DNA from: Takakia lepidozioides | Lineage: Eukaryota > Streptophyta > Takakiopsida > Takakiales > Takakiaceae | Assembly: GCA_030704615.1 (NCBI GenBank) | Contig: CM060734.1 | Coordinates: 9,796,001 to 9,860,000, forward strand | DNA: 64,000 nucleotides | Direction: 5' to 3' | Shown here: in pieces, positions 1-11,065 of the stretch | Numbering within the stretch: position 1 is the first letter of the stretch | How the letters are laid out: the number at the start of each line of letters is the position of its first letter | Notes under the pieces: generated by a model | Databases searched by the model: none | What the model was told of the DNA's origin: nothing | Seen by the model: the letters and a program-made list of their open reading frames with translations, nothing else | Made by a program: the position numbers and the translations under genes

Positions 1-270
1 AAGGGTTTCGAGGGTTGTGGGCATACCCCTAAACAGATCCCTTGTTCTCTTGTTTGGACTGATCTCTATATATAATGTTGGAGTCATCGTATTTTGATCT
101 ATTTCTAGATATTCGTCGTGTTTGGCAGAGGCTTGTAAGAATATATCTCTCCATCTCTAATTTCTTTAGGGATGATTTCTTGCAACTTTTTTTTAGATGT
201 TCTTTGTTTCTCTTCATTACACATGTTCTCAGTTATGTTTTGCAAACGAAGTCGTTATCCAATCTATGCC
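1..270. other. Flank 5' of the LINE, no gene seen
   Basis: AT-rich, non-repetitive sequence. Short open frames here have no recognisable motif. The ORF that runs into the LINE from about 172 is chance extension into flanking DNA. Confidence 0.5.
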
Positions 271-291
271 AAAAAAACAAACCAGGCTATA

Positions 292-1617
292 GCGATGCTC
301 CTCCTTGACTTTGAGAAGGCATTCGATAGAGTGGAATGGTCCTTTCTCCTTGGGGCCCTCCATAAGATCGGTATACCTCAAGCTTTCTGCTCGAAGGTCA
401 GAACACTATTGCTGGGATCTTCAAGCAGAGCTCTCCTAAACGGGCATCTCTCCAAATCATTCCCCCTCCTACGCTCAGTCAGACAAGGCTGCCCCCTCTC
501 CCCCTTCCTCTTCATCATAGCAGCGGATACGCTAGGCCATATGTTCCAAAAAAGCCAAAACATCCAAGGGCTTCACATCACCAACCATGTGACCAGACAA
601 CCTCAACAAATAAAGGAGTCCATGTTTGTGGACGATACCTTTCTGGCCCTGCAGGCCACTAAAACTAACTTGGATAATGCCAGTTCCGCCTTGCAGTCTT
701 TCTGTCAAGCCTCCGGTTTTAGGGTGAATTGGGGCAAAACATGCGGCTTGCTTGTGGGAGACACTTCAGCCTCAGCAATAGAGACTGACCCCACTTGGGG
801 CCAAGACAAAGGCCTAAGGTGGCTGAAGCCCGGAGAAACAACCACCCTGCTAGGTTATACCTTCGGGATTGACCTATCGGATCAGCAGATATTTGCGGCA
901 ACACAAGCCAAGCTAAGAAACAAGCTGGCATACTGGGGCTCCCAGCACCTGTCAATCACTGGAAGGGTGCTCATAGCTAATCAGATCCTCTCAGCGGGTC
1001 AATGGTACTTTGCCTCGGCCTGGAAACCCAACGCCACTCAGATCAAAGAAATGAAAAGGCTTCTGCGGAATTTTGTGTGGGGGCCAAGACACCCCGCAAA
1101 AAAAAGGCCTCAGATTGCGTGGAAGCAAATCTGCTTGCCAAAAAAGAAAGGAGGGCTGGGCATAATAGACCCAGAAACCCAGATCACGGCAATACTAGCT
1201 AAATGGATTCCGAGAATCTTGGGGCCAGAGGGAGGAGCCTGGAAACACCTCGTCTGTGATAACATGACACTCGCCTCGCCCCTGAAAAATGCCCCTTGGT
1301 TCCCTTCCCTTAGATGGATCACCAATGGATTCAAGCATAAAGTGAAAGGATCTTCCCTGTGGACATCCATCTGGCATGCTTGGTCCAAACTCAGACCACA
1401 CCTTATAAAATCGGCTCCTGATTCCTATGATGAAACCCTCCGCCAATTCCTTTTTCTCAACACAAACCCTGCACCGCAACAAAGAAACCAGGCTAGAAAA
1501 TGGTATGCATGGGACATCAGAGGGATTCGCCAAGTGAAAGACATCTGGAAGGAGGGGGCATTCATCCCGTCAGATGGAAGCCAAGGTAGGGAAAATCAGA
1601 GCAGCATCGTCTTATGA
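292..1617 (+). pseudogene. LINE reverse transcriptase, N-terminal part (broken)
   Basis: RNA-templated DNA polymerase of a plant L1-type LINE. Visible in order: motif A LLDFEKAFDRVEW near 300-340, motif B RQGCPLSPFLF near 480-515, and the catalytic box written FVDD (usual form FADD) near 627-640. A KKGGLGI connection motif lies near 1,145-1,165. The frame ends at a TGA at 1,615-1,617, and the homologous reading continues in another frame from about 1,574, so there is a frameshift. Fingers and endonuclease are absent. No start codon is meaningful because the copy is truncated. Confidence 0.85.
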
Positions 1618-2737
1618 GACCTTACTGCAATCTTCATCTACACTTTGGATGCCCATTCTACAGCTAGGCCCATCGATACCTGATGCCAATTTCTGGACAC
1701 TAGGAATCATCAACAACACAATCACGATCATGTTTGTCACGGAAGCCAACAACCTCCTCTATAAGGGATACCTCTTTCATTGCGATACCAATACAATGAG
1801 GCTCACCCTCCAAAACAGGCTCCAAGGCTCCACACCTCGTTTCACTTACACCCCCATCAGAGTCTGCTGGTGGTCATCTCCCGCCAAGGAAATGAATCCT
1901 CTCCCGCCGCTCAATATACCACTGCTAGGCTGGCTGGCTACGCGGACATTTGTATGGATCTGTGGAAGACCTCTCCACGACCTTGATGTTGACCCCAAGG
2001 AATGGCAGTGGCGATTTCAACCCGCCCCAATGCCTTTTTTTGCCTTCAACACGAAGAAAGCATACAATGCCTTGTTGGACCCTCAACCCCTCCTAGGTAA
2101 ATGGAACGATCAATGGAGCCATCTGAACTTCCAAAACGAAAACTGGAAAACCATCTGGAGCACAATTTGGAACAAAACTAGACCGGCCAAGGTAGCAGCA
2201 TTCCTCTGGCACATAGCAAATAGGGCCCTAAAGGTGGGTGAATGGCTCGGATACAATGACGTACTGCTCTGTAAATGCTGCTCGGCCACGTTGATGGAGA
2301 CGGTCGAGCACTGCCTGCTCCACTGTCACGCACCCTCCGCAGTATGGCCTCTGGTTACCGAATTCTACCGGCAATGGGGACACATAACCCTATCTCCGGC
2401 TACAATACTCTTGAACTACAATCAGACAACTAAGACTAAAGCCCAGCATTGTCCAGTCTTTGACACTCTTTGAAGCACCACTCTCTGGCATTTGTGGAAG
2501 ATAAGGTGTGACAAATCCTTCTCTGGTAAGACAGCTATGACTTCAATGGTACTGGCTAAAATCTTCTTTGACATTCAAATTGAGGCCAGGAAAAGCTTGG
2601 ATAAAACTCTCTACAGATATCGAAAGAGCAAGATCAGACGAACAAGCAACCCAGCTCCACGCTACCTTTGCAAGGACTTGGGGAAGAGAGGGGGTTATCT
2701 GCTACTGCGCCTCCCCTGCACACTGCGAATGGAATAG
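1574..2737 (+). pseudogene. LINE ORF2 C-terminal part with zf-RVT zinc region
   Basis: Continuation of the LINE ORF in the next frame. It contains the RVT zinc-binding-type region (RPAKVAAFLWHIANRAL followed by the CKCC and HCLLHC cysteine/histidine cluster, about 2,180-2,350). An in-frame TGA at 2,471-2,473 then interrupts the reading, which resumes with the usual C-terminal tryptophan-rich stretch (TLWHLWKIRCDKSF). Together with the frameshift near 1,600 this makes the copy non-functional. Confidence 0.8.
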
Positions 2738-3208
2738 GCGGCCTCCGAGGGCCTGGAGGGAAGTCCGTGGTACCGTCCACCGCCACGCCGGAGTTTGACA
2801 GGGATGTCAACTGGAAACACCTTAAGCAGTCATCAAAGATATCCAGGCTCAATTTCCACTAATCATTCGAGCACTCAGAGCCTTAATTACGACCAAACAG
2901 GGCTACCTTCTTCAACCACAAATACCCACATCTGGCAGCATTCCTTTCACAGTTTATCTCGCAGATTGGGTAGTAATATGACAACGGAATAGTTTCGCTA
3001 CAAAGGCCTCGGGCCTACATAGTTCGTTCATGCTCAGTTTAAGAGTTTCGGTCCTAAGTCACTGACTACGGTGTGTGTGCCTTATGGCGTATTCCGAGGG
3101 TTTAATTTTTTCCCTCCAAATAATCTTGTAAGGGCTATGCCCACCAAAATATTTCAGAATAAAGTTAATCACGAATCTCCCTGTTAACCGAAAAATAAAT
3201 AAATAAAA

Positions 3209-3569
3209 TCTAGCCTATTTGGGATGGGACTTTTTAAATATATCATATCTATCATTTAAAATTAAATATTTGGATAAATTCCCTCAATTTGAGGTACCTA
3301 TATAGACTTTCATGGAGGAAAATTTTGCCTCTTTTGGTCCACCGTACCTTGTAACTGCCCACCTCACTTGGCACATGGAACCAAATGAAGTCCCAATGCC
3401 CACCAAATACAAATATAAATGTATAAAGTCTTAATTAGCTAGAAATAACTATTTCTAACTATTCACAAACAAAACCATGACAGCTGTCGTGCACCTAAGC
3501 ATCGTGCCACAACACACATCGCTGTCCAACCACATTTCCTAGCATATAGTCCTAGAAAGCTATGCCACA
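3209..3569 (-). repeat. Candidate 3' LTR of the PHD-containing Ty3 fragment
   Basis: Read on the minus strand, a stop codon is followed by a purine tract (about 3,571-3,582, six consecutive G) and then TGTGGCATAG. This is the usual order of ORF end, polypurine tract and LTR start. The far end of the LTR is not defined. The sequence differs from the LTR at 8,216-8,934, so this end belongs to a different element. No gene is visible in it. Confidence 0.35.
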
Positions 3570-3841
3570 ATCGCCCCCCTAGTTGGTGATTAGGTCCTCT
3601 AACACCGGATAGCTGGCAAGTATCCTCCCCAATAAGATCATCGTTTGGTCTTCAATCGCACAAGTCCCAGAGTTTGAAGTCGATAGAATAAGAGGCCGGG
3701 TGCAAAAGTAGCCCCATCGTTAGTCGCCTTCCTGCAATCCAGGGTTTTTAGTCGAGTATCCATGGCGTTGAAGCCCCACCAGCTAGATCTTGGATCACTT
3801 GTCCACCTCACCATTTGTCATGCCCACTACCTCTGTCCAAT

Positions 3842-3976
3842 GCATCGTGGGCAAAACCATTCTCCGATAAGATACTCCTCAAGTGGCAGTGTAAAGTATC
3901 ACATGTGTCACCCCCTTGTGCATTTATCACACACCAGCATGGTTGCGGCACCACCAGCATGCCCACATAGCATGCA
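3842..3976 (-). pseudogene. Decayed PHD finger in a Ty3 retroelement fragment
   Basis: The minus strand encodes C-x2-C (CMLC), 11 residues, C-x2-C (CDKC), a histidine four residues later, and a final C-x2-C (CPRC) after E-W-F. This is the PHD zinc-finger layout used to read histone tails. The Trp before the His and a residue after it are TGA stops, and the Cys expected at His+3 is Tyr (TAC). All three fit single transitions. It lies between an integrase-like fragment and the polypurine tract, where integrase C-terminal modules such as chromodomains often sit. Function is inferred from the motif only. Confidence 0.6.
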
Positions 3977-4947
3977 ATGCAACCCTGCAGGTACCACTGC
4001 AAGGTTGGGATCTATCCTCTCATCCACATGTGGAAGGTGACATGGCACACACTTGCGCACATGGTCCTGAACCATACCATGCCATCTCGACACTCCATAA
4101 TCAATACTCCTAAAGGCAACACCTCCTTGACCTCTAGAATCACACGTCTTGCTGTGACATCCATGCACCACCGCCTTCATTTCCTTCTCATGTGTCGGCC
4201 ACTGCCTCTCCATCTCATTTAGTTTCTTACTTTTGTAAGTCAGTGGACGCCCATCCTGTATCAGCACACCCCCAATCGCGAAGTCCGACGCATCTGTCTG
4301 AATCTCAAACGGACGGTCAACCTCCGAAATCTTCAAGACTAGAGCCTCTGCCATCCGCTGCTTCAATTCGGCAAATGCTTGGCCACAAAAGGTGTTCCAC
4401 ACCCATACCTTGGATTTACACAAGAGGTCTGACAGCGACCCCGCGATCTTGGCGAAATTCCTCATACTTTCGGTAGTAGGAGGCGAGTCCCAGAAATGAT
4501 CGCACCCCCGGGACCGAAGTCGGAGGCTCCCAGTCCAAGATCACCCTCACCTTTTTGTCATCCATTTTGAAAAATTCGTACGAACCATACTTGTCCTGCA
4601 TGTTGTCTTTTCCTAATCTCTTCCGCTATCCGAATCTGGTGGTAACCTGAGCGCAAATCGATCCGGCTGAAATACTTTGCTCCTGCCAACCGATCGAAGA
4701 GGTCGTCAATCCTTGGCAAAGGGCACCGGTTTTTTATAGTCACCTTATTCAGAGCCCTGTAATCGACACACATCCGTAGCGTCCCATCCTTCTTATCTGC
4801 AAATAGTACCGGGGCTCCGTAAGGTGACTTACTCGGCCGGATGTACCATTTTGCCATTAGATCCTTGAGCTGCGCCTTCAGCTCGACCAACTCTCTATCG
4901 CTCAACCGGTAGGAAGCCTTAGCAGGTGGCTTCGATCTCGGCATCAC
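3977..4947 (-). pseudogene. Ty3 pol fragments: RT, RNase H, integrase-like piece
   Basis: Minus-strand pieces of a Ty3/Gypsy polyprotein. RT fingers and palm are at 4,947-4,620 ([23 protein letters not shown], then [13 protein letters not shown]), but the YLDD catalytic block is missing, so an internal deletion joins early palm to the connection (SFLGLASYYRKY, about 4,500). RNase H follows (FEIQTDASDFAIGGVL and HEKEMKAVVH, about 4,330-4,150). The reading then jumps to a different integrase-like segment (WHGMVQDHVRKCVPC, about 4,060). Frames change at least twice. This is a mosaic of two elements, not one intact pol. Confidence 0.8.
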
Positions 4948-5012
4948 CTTATCTTGTGATCAACCCCTCTTCGAGGTGGCAAGCCGCTCGGTAAATCCTC
5001 CGGCATCACATC

Positions 5013-5908
5013 CTAGTATCCATTTGGGCTCGGCTCCCTATTGACTTTTCCTTCCACTTGCCTCACGTAAAGCAAAAACTCGGGCTCGTGTGGCTCCTCC
5101 ACGGCCCACTCCCTAGCCGTTAGCAGGTTTATTTGCCCTCCCACTCGGTTGGGCGTTTCCGATGTTTTTAAAACTTCGCTACCATTCCCACACGGCAGCG
5201 TGACTACCCTCTTGCGGCCATCTATGACCGCTCCGGATTTGCTCAAGAATGACATCCCCAAAATGAGATCCACTCCATCGATCTCGCATATAGTGAAGTT
5301 CTCACGCCCCTCCTAACTCCCTAGCCGAAGAGGGACGTCGAACGCCACCCTCGTCGCTAGTTGTGGTTCTCCCTTGGCAGAACGCACTTCAATAGAGGCC
5401 CCCACGTCACTCGGGAGTCCCAATTGAATAGGATGGCTCTAACCTAACAGCTGTCAATTGCTGGTACGATCGCCACGCAACAATTAATAAACCTAACTGT
5501 CTTTCATAGCTGATTTGATCTGTCGGCTGAAACAAACGGCGACACCCCTATCTACTCATGATGACCTTGTACCACTCGTAGTACTACCCCCCCCGCCCCC
5601 CGGTCGCGCACCTCACTTTGGTAACTCCCCCTTTAAGTCATAGTTATTCACTTCGATGCACGCGCCTAACTCCCAAACTGGCCGCCGGGCCAACTCGGAG
5701 CTTCTGGCTGCTCACCGGGGCATAACGGTCCCCCTTTGCTCCTCCACGAGACCCTTGCACACTTTGGGCCTAGTGGAAATTCCTTTTGGTTGTTCCGTGC
5801 CGTTGCCGGTGTCATGAAGGAGTGCGACGCTCCTGTGTCGACCAACAATGACACGTTAGTTCCGGAAATTACACCGCTAACGAACATCAACTGACTTCCT
5901 TTATGCAA
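5013..5908 (-). pseudogene. Ty3 retropepsin-like protease, split by an LTR piece
   Basis: The N-terminal half near 5,908-5,795 has the active-site VSLLVDTGASHSFM motif. The C-terminal half near 5,273-5,180 has the ILGMSFL strand and following residues. Between them lies 5,603-5,794, which matches the terminal part of the LTR at 8,216-8,934. The open frame that spans it is therefore a chimera of protease and LTR translation. The normal role would be processing of Gag-Pol. This copy cannot make it. Confidence 0.75.
5603..5794 (-). repeat. Partial LTR embedded in the protease region
   Basis: About 190 bp nearly identical to 8,217-8,405 (and to 60,768 onward), including the landmarks GGCCGCCGGGCCAACT and ACCGGGGCATAACGGTCCCC, in the same orientation. 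One edge is the LTR terminus (GTCGCG). The other edge is internal to the LTR. Confidence 0.85.
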
Positions 5909-6030
5909 AGCTCCCGTCTCCTGCTATAACTCACAAGAGTAGTTGCCTACCTTGCAAGTCTTGGCGACCACCGCCTCCACCAAGTGTCTGATGGAGTCTT
6001 CGGACAGCTCCGTGGTCGCCCGGGTCATGT

Positions 6031-6330
6031 TCAGCTGTCGGGGTTTCGGGCATCTTTTGGCCATGTGCCCGGTCTCCCCGCAATTGAAACACGCCCCATC
6101 AAAGGTCGCCTTCTGCCCGCCATGAGCCGTCGCACCCGATTTTTCTTTCGAAGCACCGGGTGCCGTCTTGACATGTGAAGGCCCTCCCTTTGATTTCCAT
6201 GAGCCATTGTTGCCGCTTGGCTTATCCCACTTCTTTTCCCCCTAGGGACATCCGAGAAACATTCAGCCCTTTCAATTGCCTTGTTCAAAGTCTTCGGTGG
6301 CCTCTCCTCCAACTTCTGCCTGGCCCATCC
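6031..6330 (-). pseudogene. Ty3 gag C-terminus with CCHC zinc knuckle
   Basis: Minus strand 6,091-6,050 encodes C-F-N-C-x4-H-x4-C, a nucleocapsid-type CCHC knuckle that binds genomic RNA, followed by a basic tail. It lies in a different frame from the rest of gag. The gag core is about 1.1 kb upstream (7,430-8,160), separated by an inverted duplication and unrelated sequence. Confidence 0.75.
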
Positions 6331-6335
6331 TCGGC

Positions 6336-7427
6336 ACTATGTCCCAAGCCCTTTCAAGATAGTGCCGCGGGCCCGGGCTCCCGTCCTCATGCCCGGCCTA
6401 GCTTGTTCTTGGCTCCCTGCCACGTCAGCTCTTCCTGATCGCTGCCTTGCCTTCTAGCTAGCTCCCTGCCACGTCGCGAAGTAGCTAGATTAGATCTAGA
6501 TGTCAAACGAGATACCGTAATCACAACTTTGGGCTTAAGCAGAGCCCGCGAGGAAAAATGATAAGTAGTTTCTGCCATCCGAGCTGCCATCTAGACTGGG
6601 TTGTTGGGTGAAGCAAAGTTTGTTTGCAAGCAGGGTGCAGGCTATTGGAACCCATCTTAGTTGTAACCCATCAAAGTTCAAGCTGTACATCGCCTTGGGA
6701 GTCAGCCCTCGGGATCAAGCTTGTCAAATAAGGTAATCGACAATTCCGCTGCAGGTACCAATGAGATGAAAACACTGGTCAAACGTAGAAGGGACGGGAC
6801 GGTTGGACCTCGGTTGGTATGATCGATCTAATTCCTGGAGAGTGCAATGTCAAATTCGGGGCCATCACCCTTTCTGGTCCAAGTCCAGACTCCAAACACC
6901 TTGAACATGAGGTCAATGGACTAACAGAGATGCGGACGTCCAGATTCATAGTGCACAGCTTGTGAAATGAGAGCTACTGATACACATCCATCCTGCACGT
7001 CTGACTTATCACACTCTCTAACTCGGAAAAGTAGTAAAACCCTCTAAAGCTGGTCTTCCTCCAGATCTAAGTGACATATCTGTTCACGACTAACTGGTCG
7101 AAGAAATGCAGAGACTTCGTGTTGTTGAAAATGAGTGCTTCAGAATAAAATGCTTGTAGATCCACGGGTAACCGGTTTTTCTTCAAGCCAGTGTGTTGGC
7201 TTCCATCACTGCCTCCTTATACTGGGACCCAGACAACAGTAACCTCCTACACTAACCTACTCCAATATGATCGCCCCAGTGTTCGGGCTCCGCGGGCCAG
7301 CAAGAGCGCTGGGAGCGCGTCGCGGGAAGAGCTGACCTGGCAGAGGGGCCAGCCAGCAGCCCAACCCGGGCATGAGGACGGGAGCCTGGGCCAGCGACAC
7401 TATCCTAAAAAGGCTTGGGACATAGTG
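6336..7427. repeat. Inverted duplication of gag sequence around a 0.9-kb insert
   Basis: About 105 bp at 6,336-6,440 (CACTATGTCCCAAGCC through CAGCTCTTCC) recurs in reverse complement at about 7,322-7,427. Between the arms, 6,490-7,270 holds no recognisable gene. The right arm is in the expected gag position, so the left arm is the extra copy. Confidence 0.6.
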
Positions 7428-7429
7428 CC

Positions 7430-8160
7430 CAGGCTGGCCCATGGGGCCAGTCCCGCAACAAAATTGAAGACCATCTTTGGTTCCGCCATGTCCGCGACTT
7501 CGAGCAACAGCACATTGAAAGCCTGAACATAGCCCCGAATGTCATCTGTTTGCCTCAAGTTCCTCATCTTGTCTCAGGCGAGCCAGGACGCGTTGAGGGG
7601 CACAAATTATTTTTTCATGAGTTCCTTGAACCCACTCCAGCTCAAGGTCTCTCGGTTTGGCCCTTGGTCATGAAGGCGTTTCTGCCACCATTGTTGAGCA
7701 TAGCCCCTCAAGTAGGTGGGTGCCACTTCCACCCGGTCCTCGTCACTCAAATTGACCGCCCGAAAGTACTGCTCTAGCTCTAGGAGCCAAGTATTGAGTG
7801 CCTTCCGATTTCGGACGCCCTCGAAGATGCCGGGTTCCTTAGGCTGAACACCTTAAACTTAGCCTTTGTGGAAGTGGCGTTGGCCGCCTTCATTACGTCC
7901 TTTAGTGTCCCGCCAAACTGCGCCAAAAGCCCTTCCCAAAAAGCTGTTGGCATTGGAGGCATCTGTTGGTCCATCGGAGTCTTTGGAAGGTCCTCAGGCT
8001 CCGACTCCCCAGACGCCTCTGGCTCCCGAGTGGCCTCACCTTCAGAAGCATAACTTGTCTCCTCAAGTTGCCGCTCCGGTGACGCGTCGCCCCCACCGGA
8101 CTCACTAGGTTCATCGGCTTTCGGGTCATTCCGCTTTTGCTTAGCCCTGCCCGACCCCAT
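7430..8160 (-). pseudogene. Ty3 gag capsid region (broken)
   Basis: Starts at ATG 8,160 about 40 nt downstream of the PBS, with an acidic Ser/Glu/Pro-rich N-terminus. After a frameshift near 7,830 the frame shows the Retrotrans_gag core: LEQYFRAVNL, then YLRGYAQQWWQKR, then SGFKELMKK, and QTDDIRGYVQAFNVLL. Two in-frame stops (a TAA after MKK and a TGA within the following loop) interrupt it. The product would be the capsid protein. The copy is dead. Confidence 0.8.
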
Positions 8161-8200
8161 GGTGAGGCCGATCTCAAGGACGATCGCGTACTAAACACTA

Positions 8201-8213
8201 GGCTCCGATACCA
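8201..8213 (-). other. Primer-binding site (initiator tRNA-Met)
   Basis: Two bases inside the 5' LTR the minus strand reads TGGTATCGGAGCC. This is one mismatch from the complement of the plant initiator tRNA-Met 3' end, the commonest primer of plant LTR elements. It fixes the element's orientation and the inner LTR boundary. Confidence 0.85.
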
Positions 8214-8215
8214 AG

Positions 8216-8934
8216 TGTCGCGTACCTCACTTTGGTAACTCCCCCTTTAAGTCATAGTTACTCGGTTCGATGCGCGCCTAACTCCTAAACTGGCCGCCGG
8301 GCCAACTCGGAGCTTCGGCTGCTCACCGGGGCATAACGGTCCCCCTTTGCTCCTCCACGAGACCCTCGCACACTTTGGGCCTAGTGGAAATTCCCTTTGG
8401 TTGTTGGCAGTCCGGAATAGCTCCCCACACCTTGGTCACTTTCCGGCTCGCACGCTTACTCACTAGCTTTTGGTCACCAACGGGCTTGCACCAGGGGTTA
8501 CCATTCCCTATATATACTTCTGTAGGTGTCCGCGGGGGTTCCACAAACAGCCAAGTCCAAATCTGGTGCACCACCACCTCGACCCTTGACTCCCTGTGAT
8601 GAGTCGCGGTGAGTCTTGGCCCACCCACCACGGCCCCAAATGGACCGTGGTGAGTCCCAAGACTCCCCACATCTTCCACCAGAAGGCCTCAGCCTCATGG
8701 TGTGTCCTATGCCACCCCCACTACGACTCCCTAAGCTACCACCACCCCTTGTGGAGCCCCCCCATCGCAACCCGGTTTTCGGGGCTCCACCTAGTGAGCG
8801 CCTCCGCCTCCTTGAGTGCCTTCGGCACTCAAGGGTGATTCAACTCCCTTTCCTATTTGCTGCCGCTGCCCCCACCAGAGGGGCAGCCCCTCTTGTGTCC
8901 CGACCCCCCGCCCTCAAGGCAAAGGGCCGCGACA
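8216..8934 (-). repeat. 5' LTR of a Ty3 element (719 bp)
   Basis: Begins TGTCGCG and ends CGCGACA, so the ends form a 7-bp inverted repeat with TG...CA termini. A second full copy lies at 60,767-61,492 and a partial one at 5,603-5,794. A TATA-like CTATATATA occurs near 8,508. The PBS is directly adjacent. The matching 3' LTR was not found in this window, so the element is truncated or rearranged. Confidence 0.9.
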
Positions 8935-9635
8935 CATTCTCAACCTCTTCAAAAACCTTGGTCACCTTGGCCTTCAACTGATCATACGTGTATGGCTCTT
9001 CTCACTCCTCATATTGCTCCTTGAGAGATCCAATGACTCTCTCTCTTTCCGCATCTCATCCCACATCTGTCATGGGTGTTTGCACCCCACGATCCTGTAT
9101 TTGCCCCCACTCACTACCTCAACCGTCCCGGTTGGCAGGGAGGATGCACCATCCAATGGGAGTGACGAAGTAGCCACAAATGTTTGCAATCTCCGTTACT
9201 CAGCCATGCATAAGCCAATGACCCATGTCAAGCAATTTAGATCCATTGCTTGACCCAGCACATGTCGGCGTGATGCCTCTGACAGAACTGGCACAGCTGT
9301 AGTGCCCGTAGCAAACCCTATTGCCCGCTCTCGCTCATCCGCATTGAGCTTCACCAATTGTTGTAGCACACTATTCCAAATCAACCCAGGACCATTGTCT
9401 CGAAAAGCATGAGGCGAGGGAAAACTCATGAGCGTAGGTAAGGCCCCAGTTATCAGCGTCACGTCCGTCAATCAGCGTCACGTTACATCAGACCTGACGC
9501 TGACGGGACCTTTGTCACGTTAGGTTCCGGAAATATTCTAGTAAAAAAAGTACTAGGTAAAATATTGTCACTTAAGCAGCCACGTCGCCGACATGGTGGC
9601 GGTGGCAAACACATTTTGAAAAATAATAAAATGAA
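8935..9635. other. Unassigned sequence and leader of the hairpin array
   Basis: Minus-strand frames at 8,935-9,471 have amphipathic character (for example EEPYTYDQLKAKVTKVFEEV next to the LTR) and may be another retroelement's gag, but I cannot name them. From about 9,445 there is a leader with repeated CAGCGTCACGT and CTGACGCTGACGG that leads into the array. A related leader recurs near 11,990. Confidence 0.35.
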
Positions 9636-10585
9636 AGCGACCGCCAAATTTGGCGGTCGCTTCATATTTCAAAATATATTTTAAAAAAAAAGCGACCGTC
9701 ATATTGGCGGTCTCTTAATTGTTTTTTAATTTTAAACAAGATTGGCGGTCGCATTAGCGGTTGCCTAATTTTTTTTTTAAAAACAGCGACCTCCGTAATG
9801 GCGGTCGAATAATTTTAAAAATATATAAAAAATAAGCGACCCGCAATAGGCGGTTGCTTAATTTTAATTATATATATATGAAACCAAGCGACTGCCAATA
9901 TGGCGGTCGCTTAAATATACAAATATATTTTAAAAAAACCAGCAACCGCCATAATTTGGCGGTCGCTTGTTTTTAAAAATATATAAAAAAACCAATGACC
10001 GCCATAAAGGCGGTCGCTTTATTTTTAAAATATAAAAATATAATTGACAAAAAAAAAACGACCGCCACACCGAACGGTCGCTTATTTTAAAAATAAAAAA
10101 TAATGGCGACCGCCAAACTGGGCGGTCGCATAAATTTAAAAATATATGAAATAAAATCGACCGCCACACTGGCGGTCGCATAAACTTAAAAATATAAAGA
10201 TTGAACGCGACCGCTGTACTGGTGGTCGCTGTATTTTCAAAATATTAAGAATAAAAGCGACCACCGTCTTGGCGGTTCCTTTTTTTATTATTATATAAAG
10301 AAATAAAGCGACCGCCATATTTGGGGTCGTGTCATTTTTTTATTTTTTTTAAAAGCATCATAATAAATATAAGCGACCGCAATACCGACGGTCGCATTAT
10401 ATTTGGAAATAAAAAATAATAGCGACCGCCATACGGGAGGTCGCTTAAATTTAAAAATATACAAAATAAAAGTGACCGCAATATTTTTGAAAATCAAAGG
10501 AAATAAAAGCGACCGCCGCAATATTGGCGGTCACTTGTGTTTTATAAAAAATAAAAATAGTGACCCCAGTATGAGCGGTCGCTTA
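9636..10585. repeat. Array of about 19 GC-rich hairpin units
   Basis: Each unit is a near-palindrome AGCGACCGCCA-(2-5 nt)-TGGCGGTCGCT followed by a 25-40 nt AT-rich spacer, giving a period of about 50 bp. Arms vary, but compensating changes are common. The array ends about 100 bp upstream of a TATA box. The same motif recurs at 22,508-23,061 and, degenerate, at 12,120-12,300. Confidence 0.9.
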
Positions 10586-10685
10586 ATTTTAAAATTATAA
10601 CAAGTATGGTTGTACCGCCTTTTTTGGGTGGGCGCTATTGGTCGGTCATATTTTCATTTCATTTCACTTTCATCCTTCCTGGAGC

Positions 10686-10695
10686 GTATATAAGG
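10686..10695 (+). promoter_or_regulatory. TATA box upstream of the hAT-like gene
   Basis: GTATATAAGG lies 100 bp downstream of the hairpin array and about 370 bp upstream of the probable start of the BED-DUF659 gene. Position and sequence fit an RNA polymerase II core promoter. Confidence 0.5.
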
Positions 10696-11065
10696 GAGGA
10701 GGGTCACCAAGCTCCTCACTTCTTTTGGCGCAAACACTTGAGGTTGCTTTGGATATTCTCTTCCATTGAACGAGAGTGTAGCCCTTACCATGCTCTTTTG
10801 GAGAGATGTCTTACTTTTCCACCATAGCTTTCCCAGGTAGAATACTTGAGGTGTGCACCTTTTGCCATTGTGGCTTCCACCAAAGCCAATTCAGTAGGTT
10901 GTGTATAAGCTCAATACTACAACGTGCATCGACCCACTTGGGTTGGTGACAGGTGTAGAAGTGTTGGGTTGTTGCATTGCACTCTACATTCACAGTTTCA
11001 TATATAGGTCACTGTTTTTTGTTGCTTACATCACTAGGGCCCAGGGGAGTGGATATTGGGTAAAG

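Larger units (their letters stand above)
275..3208 (+). mobile_element. 5'-truncated LINE (L1-like non-LTR retrotransposon)
   Basis: The element starts inside the reverse-transcriptase domain, just before motif A, so endonuclease and ORF1 are missing, as expected for 5' truncation during target-primed reverse transcription. It keeps the RT palm, the thumb/connection region, the C-terminal zf-RVT zinc region and about 450 bp of 3' UTR. It ends in an A-rich AAAT-type tail at 3,191-3,208. I could not find a convincing target-site duplication. It abuts the candidate LTR of the next element, so insertion order is unclear. Confidence 0.85.

Noticed and set aside
3762-4476. Plus-strand frames in the Ty3 region
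   Set aside because: They are antisense shadows of RNase H and PHD-encoding sequence.
9636-10585. CRISPR array
   Set aside because: Eukaryotic context. Units are palindromes with degenerate AT-rich spacers, and there are no cas genes.
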